Positions 1-5,619 of a stretch of DNA of 7,076 nucleotides are shown piece after piece. The DNA comes from Bacteroidales bacterium UBA1736 (GTDB lineage Bacteria > Bacteroidota > Bacteroidia > Bacteroidales > UBA932). The notes under the pieces are model-generated. The model was not told the origin of the DNA, did not search any database, and worked only from the letters and a program-made list of their open reading frames with translations. How positions within the stretch are numbered: the first letter of the stretch is position 1; every line of letters begins with the position of its first letter. Position numbers and translations under genes: made by a program. The stretch covers positions 5,301 to 12,376 of the forward strand of contig DCIC01000041.1 in the NCBI GenBank assembly GCA_002315825.1, written 5' to 3'.

Positions 1-369
1 ATCATCGGCGGAGGCACCAAGGCACATCAGTTCAGCCACATCGGAGAGCACGCTATGGTAGGAGGCGCCTGCAAGATCAACAAAGACATACCGCCTTACT
101 CTCTCTGTGGACGTGACCCTATCTGTTACGCGGGAGTGAATATAGTCGGACTCCGCAGACGTGGTTTCAGTTCGGATGTAATCCGCAACATCAAGGACAT
201 ATACGACACTATCTATTTCCAGGGCCTCAACATCAGTGACGGATGCGCACGAGTGGAAGCCGGCTTCCCTCCCTCTGAGGAGAAGGACAAGATTCTGGCT
301 TTCATCAAAAACTCCAAGAGAGGTATCGTCAAGCCCAATGACACAAACGAAAAGGGCGCCATTGACTAG
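1..369 (+). CDS. lpxA: UDP-N-acetylglucosamine O-acyltransferase (LpxA), C-terminal part
   Basis: LpxA moves a hydroxyacyl chain from acyl carrier protein to the 3-OH of UDP-GlcNAc, the first step of lipid A synthesis, in the cytoplasm. The frame is open from base 1 to the TAG at 367-369, giving 122 residues of a protein usually about 260 long; the N-terminal half lies outside the window. Visible residues 1-30 are the end of the left-handed beta-helix, with hexapeptide-like turns and the HQF motif (9-11). Then come DIPPY (29-33) and GVNIVGLRRRGF (45-56), very close to GVNIEGLKRRGF in E. coli LpxA. The rest is the helical C-terminal domain, ending in a short charged tail. The catalytic His region (His125 in E. 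coli) is upstream and cannot be checked. The ATG at 55 is internal, not the start. The stop lies 3 nt before the next gene, so the two are probably co-transcribed. Identification is by recognised motifs. Confidence 0.95.
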   Translation: MIGGGTKAHQFSHIGEHAMVGGACKINKDIPPYSLCGRDPICYAGVNIVGLRRRGFSSDVIRNIKDIYDTIYFQGLNISDGCARVEAGFPPSEEKDKILAFIKNSKRGIVKPNDTNEKGAID

Positions 370-372
370 AGA

Positions 373-1002
373 ATGCTTCTGCTGAATACGGCATTTTTCC
401 CTCCTGTGGAATATTTCGCTTTAATTGCAGACGGAATGATAATGTCCGGAGACAAAATCATTCCGTCTGAAGTATTTATTGAAGCGCACGAGAGTTTTCA
501 GAAGCAGAGCTATCGTAACCGATGCAGGTATCTGAGTGCAGACGGAGTCCGGGACCTTCAGGTGCCTATTATCCACGACAGACATCAGATTCCCATTATG
601 GAGGTCCGCGTCGATTATTCTACGCCCTGGGTCATTAGGGCAGAAAGGTCAATCTCGTCAGCCTATGAGTCATCGGCGTATTTCGATTACTACAAGGATG
701 AGCTGCTATCTATTCTGGACAGCAAGCCCGAGAAGCTTTGGGAACTCAATATGAGTATTCTCCGCTTCTTTCTTGACAAAATCGGGATCAGAACTGAAAT
801 ACGCCCGACCAAGGATTTCACCACGGAGGGGAAATGGGATATACATCCCAAGCGGACAAATACCATCCTGAAAGATATGGGACTGGAGAAGCCATACTTC
901 CAGGTATTCTCCCAAAAGTATGGCTTCATCCCGAATCTATCCATAATGGACCTTCTTTTCAATGAAGGTCCGGACTCGATAATGTTTCTGAAAAAGGTCT
1001 AG
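373..1002 (+). CDS. WbqC family protein
   Basis: This 209-residue protein matches the WbqC family (Pfam WbqC-like). The biochemical role is unsettled; members often sit in O-antigen or other surface polysaccharide loci and some have been linked to sugar-nucleotide or aminosugar modification. Family hallmarks visible are the N-terminal FFPPVEYFA (8-16), HESFQKQSYRNRCRY (39-53), an HPK motif (158-160), and a conserved C-terminal block (174-200) containing PYFQVF, GFIPNLS and DLLFNEGP. The length is typical. There is no signal peptide or membrane segment, so it should be cytoplasmic. The ATG at 373 lies 3 nt after the lpxA stop with no strong ribosome site, which suggests translational coupling to lpxA. 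Its TAG stop overlaps the stop of the convergent barrel gene. An unusually long perfect inverted repeat covers codons 19-33. The family call is firm; the function, including any link to lipopolysaccharide suggested by lpxA, is inference. Confidence 0.85.
   Translation: MLLLNTAFFPPVEYFALIADGMIMSGDKIIPSEVFIEAHESFQKQSYRNRCRYLSADGVRDLQVPIIHDRHQIPIMEVRVDYSTPWVIRAERSISSAYESSAYFDYYKDELLSILDSKPEKLWELNMSILRFFLDKIGIRTEIRPTKDFTTEGKWDIHPKRTNTILKDMGLEKPYFQVFSQKYGFIPNLSIMDLLFNEGPDSIMFLKKV
428..469. repeat. Perfect 13-bp inverted repeat inside the WbqC gene
   Basis: The left arm CAGACGGAATGAT (428-440) is the exact reverse complement of the right arm ATCATTCCGTCTG (457-469). The 16-nt spacer itself contains the palindrome TCCGGA. 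Seven of the 13 pairs are A/T and six are G/C, so a transcript could form a stable stem early in the reading frame (codons 19-33). An AT-rich stretch (AAGTATTTATT) follows the right arm. The symmetry is directly visible; any role as attenuator, mRNA structure or protein-binding site is inference. Confidence 0.8.
948..971. repeat. 8-bp inverted repeat close to the convergent stop codons
   Basis: GGACCTTC (948-955) and GAAGGTCC (964-971) pair perfectly across an 8-nt loop. The element is inside the 3' end of the WbqC gene and 28 nt beyond the stop of the leftward barrel gene, where a terminator for that transcript would be expected. Neither strand has a run of T after the stem, so an intrinsic terminator is weakly supported. 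A stem this short is expected about once in a window of this size, and it overlaps the conserved DLLFNEGP coding block. Confidence 0.3.
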
Positions 1003-2618
1003 AATCTCCAGCCGAGCGTCAAAGCGAAATCAAGAATCTGTCTCGAACTCAGGATTTCCATTGATGGGATGGAATAGCCGGTTTCGTCATACATCCCCGC
1101 ATAAGGCTGGCGGTAAACATCGGTAAATTTTGTGGACCTGAATGCAAAATCGGCAAAGAAATTGCGGGGAGAAGAATAACCTATGCCCACTGACCAACCT
1201 GTCGTAGTACCCTTGTCTCTCTCTTTCACGCCATTCCAATAGTAGCATTCCGGAGTATTCTTATAGGTATATCCCCCGCGTATGGCAAACTCAGGGATTA
1301 TCCTTATTTCCGCTCCTACCCTGAACATATCTGCCGGCATAAGGAAATCTTTGATATCCTTATTGGAATAGTAGAAGTAATCGGTGATGGAAGAAGAATC
1401 AATCTCTCTGAAATACATCTGATTGTAAAAAGTCCTCTCCCAATCCACAGAAATGAACCCAAATTGGCCGATGGTATATGCAACGCCGAAATTCATAATC
1501 GTAGGTGAAATGAAGCGGTATTGGAAATCATCCGAAGGTGTATATGCGGAACGTCCCTCGTGCATATCATACTCGAAAGAGCTGGACGCCACTATCTGAT
1601 AGACGTCACGGACTCTGTATGATGTAGGAGTCTGTACTGAAGCGCCAATTCTGAGTCCGGCAATAGGTAGCCAAATAGCCCCGATACGTCCGTAAATACC
1701 CGTAGAACGCGCCGAGTATGAATATTTGTATGACATAGAAACGAATCCAAGATCGAAATCCTCAGAGTTCTGAGCATCCTCTTGAACATAGTCAACCATA
1801 TCATACACCATATAAGGTATTCCCAGATTTACGCCCAAAAAGAGTTTATCCCATAAATTGAAGCCGAAATTGAACACCACATCCTTCTTGTATCCGGTCT
1901 CATTCCTCCTGTATGTCTGAGTAATGGGGCCGCCGAGATATACGGAGTAAACATCCTTCGCCTTGTCATATCGGATATTCTCTGCTGCACCGGCGTATTT
2001 GTAATTGAAATCATCATATGACTCCACCAGATTGGCCTGCCGAGCCAGAAAATAAGGCCAGCTCGAAGAATTGTACTTGTAGTACGAATCATAATCATCC
2101 AGCACATCCGAAGGTAGAGATAATCCATTCGCTCCGACAGCCAGCGCCCCGGTCATCGAGTAATAGTCATTTGTCCCCATTACAGATGAACGTGAGAGGT
2201 AATTGTTGGATGTATTGGAGACCAGTCCGAAAGTAAAAGCTTTCAACGCTCCTCCGGCATATGTATCAAAGCGGAATACCACACCCGAACTTGGCATCGC
2301 CGCACGGTTCCCCTTCTGATAAGTCGTATTCGAAAGTATGCCACCGGCAACAGGGGTGTATGAAGTCTCCGACATAGAATGGACTATCCCCGGGGTGAAG
2401 GCCAGTTGAGAAGAAGACATTACGGCCGAGCCTGCAGGATTAAGGGTAATTGAACCTATATCCCCACCAATGGCTGTCATAGCATTGCCCAATGCCATCG
2501 AGCGGGCTGTACCGTAATAATTCTGATCGGAGAAGGTCAGGGCGTCATACATACCCTGAGCATTCAACATCAATGCAGAAGCATAAAAAGCCAATATGAA
2601 AAAAAAGATCTTTTTCAT
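999..2618 (-). CDS. OmpP1/FadL-like outer-membrane beta-barrel protein
   Basis: This 539-residue protein resembles the OmpP1/FadL/TodX outer-membrane transport family; Bacteroidales relatives are often labelled 'hemin receptor', a name with little experimental support. Residues 1-20 form a signal peptide (MKK, hydrophobic core, likely cleavage LNA|QG). The mature N terminus carries the family signature: GTARSMALGNAMTAIGGD (36-53) followed by NPAG (60-63), the region that in FadL forms the hatch. The remainder alternates aromatic, polar and glycine-rich strands as a barrel would, and ends LTLGWRF with the terminal Phe recognised by the BAM assembly machinery. FadL proteins carry hydrophobic compounds across the outer membrane; the substrate here cannot be told. 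The start at 2618 is chosen for its signal peptide and has only a weak GGA upstream. The gene begins 37 nt after the lipoprotein gene on the same strand, so the two may share a transcript. Confidence 0.85.
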   Translation of the reverse strand: MKKIFFFILAFYASALMLNAQGMYDALTFSDQNYYGTARSMALGNAMTAIGGDIGSITLNPAGSAVMSSSQLAFTPGIVHSMSETSYTPVAGGILSNTTYQKGNRAAMPSSGVVFRFDTYAGGALKAFTFGLVSNTSNNYLSRSSVMGTNDYYSMTGALAVGANGLSLPSDVLDDYDSYYKYNSSSWPYFLARQANLVESYDDFNYKYAGAAENIRYDKAKDVYSVYLGGPITQTYRRNETGYKKDVVFNFGFNLWDKLFLGVNLGIPYMVYDMVDYVQEDAQNSEDFDLGFVSMSYKYSYSARSTGIYGRIGAIWLPIAGLRIGASVQTPTSYRVRDVYQIVASSSFEYDMHEGRSAYTPSDDFQYRFISPTIMNFGVAYTIGQFGFISVDWERTFYNQMYFREIDSSSITDYFYYSNKDIKDFLMPADMFRVGAEIRIIPEFAIRGGYTYKNTPECYYWNGVKERDKGTTTGWSVGIGYSSPRNFFADFAFRSTKFTDVYRQPYAGMYDETGYSIPSMEILSSRQILDFALTLGWRF

Positions 2619-2655
2619 TCCACGTAAAAGTTAAAATAGTTAAACTGACCGGACA

Positions 2656-4056
2656 TTAACGTCCACGGCCACCTGCACTGCGGGTAGCTCCACCGCCACC
2701 TCCACTGAAGCCGCCTCCGCCGCCGCTGAAACCGCCGCCGCCACTGAAACCTCCACCGCTGCTGTAACCACCGCTTCTTGTGTAACTTCCGCTATTGGAG
2801 GGGGCATTGCCGGAAGTGGTACGTGAAGGAGTGCTGCCGCTATAGTTTCCGGAAGAAGATCTGGACGATCCGTTTCCGCTATAATATGAGCTTGACGATG
2901 ATCTCTGAGATGATCCGCCTGAAGGTCTGACATCAGAGTTGGCTCTATACTGTGTGCTGCCCAAAGGTGTATTCCTACTGTATGATCCTGTCTGACGGGT
3001 GGCCCCAGTAGAGGATGACGTCGAGTATGTCCCGGGATTTTGAGACATCCTTGGGGTAGAAGAACTTCCGCTTGTTGTCCTGGGAATGCTCGAGCCGGTG
3101 CCATTGACCGTACCGACGCTGCGGGGAGGAGTAGAAGAACTGCTGCGTGAGGCCTGTGCACCCTCGGCTCCCCTTGAAATACGCTGCAACTCTCCGGTGC
3201 GCAGATTCGTTCCTTCGGTCACAGCCGACCTTGTAGCTTGAGGTGTAAGTCTGCCGGTTGTACCGCTACCCGATGAATTGCCAGCCGTGGTACGTCCAAA
3301 CGAAGTACCCGAGCCGCCGCCGGCTCCAAGTGTTGTCCTCACAGGCTGGTTGCCCTGAGCGACACGACCGACCGATCCGGCAGTTCCGCTTCTTCCAATA
3401 TTCGTTCTGGAACTTCCCGGTGTCGTGCGCCCAGTCTGTCCCATTCCACCTACATTTCTAGCATATCCGCCATTTCTGCTGGAGGCGGGACCATAGAAAG
3501 CATCTCTCTCCCTGCCTCTCACAATATGATATGACGGGCCGTACCAACCGGGACCATACCAACCCGGGCCATACCAGCCGGGGCCATACCAGCCGGGGCC
3601 GTACCAACCCGGACCATACCAAGGATCCCAATAAGCCCAAGGTCTTCTGTAATACCAAGGGTCCCAATAGGGATGATAATAAGGCCAATGCCCCCACCTC
3701 CAATAATCGAACGCGATAGAAGTGAAAACAAACGGAGTGATACAAATCCAAGGGTCAAGAATCGCCACTGTATAAGTGTTGTTTCGGGAAAGTGACCCAT
3801 TGTCTTTCTTTATATAAAGGGTATCGCTGGCCGATCTGGACGAGTATCCGTTTGAATTCTTTGTCCGCGTGACCAGCGCGTCATCGTTTGGTTCGGTTTT
3901 CTGTACCGGACGGACCGACATATTGTTGGTTGTCGGTCTATAGTAGATTCCATCCTGATATCTCTGGCTGGAAGATACCGAGGAGAGCTGCGTAACTGAT
4001 GCACAAGAAGTCAGCATCAGCAGCGCTGAAACCAAATAAGTGATGTGCTTTTTCAT
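2656..4056 (-). CDS. Repeat-rich lipoprotein with aromatic block and Gly/Ser/Arg-rich tail, function unknown
   Basis: I do not recognise a characterised family. The 466-residue product starts with a lipoprotein signal (MKKHITYLVSALLMLTSC) with lipobox LTSC, so Cys18 should be lipidated; the residues after it (ASVTQLSS) lack an acidic run, so surface export is not indicated. Residues 19-95 contain a DGIYYRP motif (35-41). Residues 96-116 are hydrophobic (AILDPWICITPFVF), followed by a block dense in Trp, Tyr, His and Pro (117-147), then five GPGWY units (148-172). From about 190 to the end it is Ser/Thr/Gly/Arg-rich, basic and probably disordered, closing with Gly-Phe-Ser repeats and GGRGR. 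The ATG at 4056 is preferred over one at 4170 because it begins the signal peptide and has AGGAG 8 nt upstream; the longer form would also overlap proS. It is likely first in a unit with the barrel gene. I have a vague recollection of similar Bacteroides proteins named 'vitellogenin II precursor', which says nothing of function. Confidence 0.85.
   Translation of the reverse strand: MKKHITYLVSALLMLTSCASVTQLSSVSSSQRYQDGIYYRPTTNNMSVRPVQKTEPNDDALVTRTKNSNGYSSRSASDTLYIKKDNGSLSRNNTYTVAILDPWICITPFVFTSIAFDYWRWGHWPYYHPYWDPWYYRRPWAYWDPWYGPGWYGPGWYGPGWYGPGWYGPGWYGPSYHIVRGRERDAFYGPASSRNGGYARNVGGMGQTGRTTPGSSRTNIGRSGTAGSVGRVAQGNQPVRTTLGAGGGSGTSFGRTTAGNSSGSGTTGRLTPQATRSAVTEGTNLRTGELQRISRGAEGAQASRSSSSTPPRSVGTVNGTGSSIPRTTSGSSSTPRMSQNPGTYSTSSSTGATRQTGSYSRNTPLGSTQYRANSDVRPSGGSSQRSSSSSYYSGNGSSRSSSGNYSGSTPSRTTSGNAPSNSGSYTRSGGYSSGGGFSGGGGFSGGGGGFSGGGGGATRSAGGRGR
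2689..2760 (-). repeat. Gly-Phe-Ser repeat region at the lipoprotein C terminus
   Basis: Codons 433-456 of the lipoprotein encode imperfect repeats of the type SGGG(GG)FS: three Phe-Ser steps separated by runs of three to five glycines. The DNA is a GGN-rich tract with unit lengths of 15-18 nt. Glycine-rich low complexity of this kind implies a flexible tail. The unit changes length by whole codons, which fits slippage that keeps the frame. Confidence 0.7.
3541..3615 (-). repeat. 15-bp tandem repeat encoding GPGWY, five copies
   Basis: On the plus strand five 15-bp units follow each other at 3541, 3556, 3571, 3586 and 3601, each close to ATACCAACCCGGGCC. Units 3 and 4 are identical, and the others differ at one to three bases. 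A sixth, decayed unit (3616-3630) encodes the preceding DPWY step. Since 15 is a multiple of three, gain or loss of a copy would change protein length by five residues without a frameshift. The repeat also keeps all frames open, which creates spurious overlapping reading frames here. Confidence 0.9.
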
Positions 4057-4064
4057 AACCGAAT

Positions 4065-4069
4065 CTCCT
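4065..4069 (-). promoter_or_regulatory. Ribosome binding site of the lipoprotein gene
   Basis: Read on the minus strand this is AGGAG, 8 nt before the ATG at 4056. It is one of only two good Shine-Dalgarno matches in the window and decides the start in favour of 4056 over the in-frame ATG at 4170. Confidence 0.7.
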
Positions 4070-4079
4070 ATAATATTTA

Positions 4080-4087
4080 TATATTTG
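4080..4087 (+). promoter_or_regulatory. Candidate Bacteroidota -7 promoter element for proS
   Basis: TATATTTG matches the Bacteroidota primary-sigma -7 consensus TAnnTTTG exactly. It lies in the 74-bp divergent gap, 43 nt before the proS ATG, which would give a leader of roughly 35-40 nt. I see no clear TTG at the expected -33 position, so the match is half of a promoter. I found no equally good element for the leftward lipoprotein gene in the same gap. Confidence 0.45.
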
Positions 4088-4130
4088 TGCAATTTTAACA
4101 CTTTTACTACGAAATAGCAAAAAGAATACC

Positions 4131-5609
4131 ATGGCAAAAGAAGTAACTTCACGCGCAGAAAATTATTCACAGTGGTACAATGACCTGGTCCTCAAGGCTG
4201 ACCTGGCCGAGCAGTCCGCTGTCAGAGGGTGTATGGTCATCAAGCCCTATGGTTACGCAATATGGGAAAAAATGCAGGGCATCCTCGACGGGATGTTCAA
4301 AAAATCAGGAGTACAGAATGCATATTTCCCACTTTTCATCCCCAAGTCTTTCTTCAGCCGAGAGGCTGAACACGTAGCCGGATTCGCAAAAGAGTGCGCT
4401 GTCGTTACACACCACCGCCTGATGAACGATCCCGACGGCAAGGGGGTTGTTGTGGACCCGGATGCCAAGCTTGAAGAAGAGCTCATTGTCCGTCCTACTT
4501 CCGAGACTATTATCTGGAGCACGTACAAAAACTGGATCACATCCTGGAGAGATCTCCCTATCATTTGCAACCAATGGTGCAATGTGGTGCGCTGGGAAAT
4601 GAGGACAAGGCTTTTCCTCAGAACAGCGGAATTCCTCTGGCAGGAAGGTCATACCGCCCACGCCACTTCACAGGAGGCTGAAGCAAAAGCAAATGAGATG
4701 GTCCAAGTCTATGCTGACTTCGCACGGAATGTAATGGCGCTTCCTGTCATTGTAGGTCACAAGAGTCCCAACGAGAGATTTGCAGGAGCGCTTGACACCC
4801 TCACAATCGAGGCAATGATGCAGGACGGAAAGGCTCTGCAGGCAGGCACATCGCATTTCCTCGGACAGAATTTCGCCAAATCATTCGACGTACAGTTCAC
4901 CAACAAGGAAGGCAAACAAGAATATGTATGGGCAACATCCTGGGGCGTTTCCACCCGTTTGATGGGTGCACTTATAATGGCTCACGGAGACGACAATGGT
5001 CTGGTTCTCCCTCCCGCTCTCGCACCTATTCAGGTCGTGATGGTTCCTATTTATAAGAGTGATGAGGAGAGAGAGGCTCTTCTTGACAAGATGTACGAGG
5101 TAAAGAAAGGACTCGAGGCAAAGGGGCATTCTGTCAAGATCGACGACCGTGACACCCTCAGGCCGGGCTTCAAGTTTGCAGAATGGGAGCTCAAGGGCGT
5201 GCCTGTCAGACTTGCAATGGGTCCCCGGGACCTCGCAGCCGGCACAGTGGAAGTACACCGCAGAGATACTCTCGAGAAATCAACCGTCCCCACCGAAGGT
5301 CTTGACGAATACATCCACGAGCTTCTCGCAGATATCCAGAAAAGCATTTACGAAAAGGCATTCAAGTTCCGCGAGGACAATGTCGAGAAATGTGATTCCT
5401 GGGAGGAGTTCAAGGAGAAGATACAGACCGGCAAATTCCTTCTCTGCCATTGGGACGGCACCCCTGAGACAGAACAGAAAATCAAGGATGAGACAAAAGC
5501 GACTATACGCTGCATACCTATTGACAGCTTTGTCTGTGAGGAAAAAGGCACTGACATTTATTCAGGCAAGCCATCCGATCGCAGAGTAGTATTCGCAATC
5601 TCATATTAA
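4131..5609 (+). CDS. proS: Prolyl-tRNA synthetase, archaeal/eukaryotic type
   Basis: ProRS activates proline with ATP and loads it on tRNA-Pro in the cytoplasm. The 492-residue product is complete and is the short form without the inserted editing domain of E. coli-type ProRS. Class II catalytic motifs are visible: motif 1 region GCMVIKPYGYAIWEKM (33-48), the proline-pocket RPTSE (121-125), motif 2 with RWEMRTR and TAEFLWQEGH (154-174), and motif 3 with GVSTRLMGALIMAH and GLVLPP (272-295). The anticodon-binding domain follows (about 300-400), then the extra C-terminal domain of this subtype, ending in the typical Ser-Tyr. The four zinc-binding Cys known from Thermus and archaeal enzymes seem replaced (WDGTPETE at 441-448, IYSGKP at 476-481). 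From memory Bacteroides ProRS looks much the same, so this is probably lineage-typical. The ATG at 4131 lacks a Shine-Dalgarno but follows an A-rich leader. It is first in an operon with the DUF3078 gene and tilS. Confidence 0.97.
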   Translation: MAKEVTSRAENYSQWYNDLVLKADLAEQSAVRGCMVIKPYGYAIWEKMQGILDGMFKKSGVQNAYFPLFIPKSFFSREAEHVAGFAKECAVVTHHRLMNDPDGKGVVVDPDAKLEEELIVRPTSETIIWSTYKNWITSWRDLPIICNQWCNVVRWEMRTRLFLRTAEFLWQEGHTAHATSQEAEAKANEMVQVYADFARNVMALPVIVGHKSPNERFAGALDTLTIEAMMQDGKALQAGTSHFLGQNFAKSFDVQFTNKEGKQEYVWATSWGVSTRLMGALIMAHGDDNGLVLPPALAPIQVVMVPIYKSDEEREALLDKMYEVKKGLEAKGHSVKIDDRDTLRPGFKFAEWELKGVPVRLAMGPRDLAAGTVEVHRRDTLEKSTVPTEGLDEYIHELLADIQKSIYEKAFKFREDNVEKCDSWEEFKEKIQTGKFLLCHWDGTPETEQKIKDETKATIRCIPIDSFVCEEKGTDIYSGKPSDRRVVFAISY

Positions 5610-5619
5610 GTAAACAGAT

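Noticed and set aside
255..268. 14-bp perfect palindrome GGAAGCCGGCTTCC in lpxA
   Set aside because: A palindrome with seven matching pairs is expected about once every two windows of this size, and it sits in ordinary coding sequence.
428..469. Invertible DNA switch of the kind known in Bacteroides
   Set aside because: The arms flank only 16 bp inside a coding region, whereas known invertible segments carry a promoter or gene portion, and there is no recombinase gene nearby in the window.
2619..2655. Direct repeat TTTAACT twice in the gap between the lipoprotein and barrel genes
   Set aside because: It is too short and AT-rich to be distinguished from chance, and I saw no promoter consensus or stable hairpin there.
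2640..3161. Open frame of 173 codons on the minus strand within the lipoprotein gene
   Set aside because: It lies in another frame of the low-complexity Gly/Ser-rich tail, and its Ala/Pro-rich product is what such a tract gives when shifted. It has no signal or known motif.
3458..3800. Several overlapping open frames on both strands over the GPGWY repeat
   Set aside because: A 15-bp repeat without stops in one frame tends to lack them in the others too, so these are by-products of the repeat.
4057..4170. Longer N terminus of the lipoprotein starting at the ATG at 4170 (504 residues)
   Set aside because: It would overlap the start of proS and bury the lipoprotein signal and lipobox 39 residues inside the protein. 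The ATG at 4056 has a good AGGAG at the right distance.
5149..5589. 146-codon open frame on the plus strand inside proS
   Set aside because: It lies wholly within the well-identified ProRS gene in another frame and its product shows no recognisable motif.
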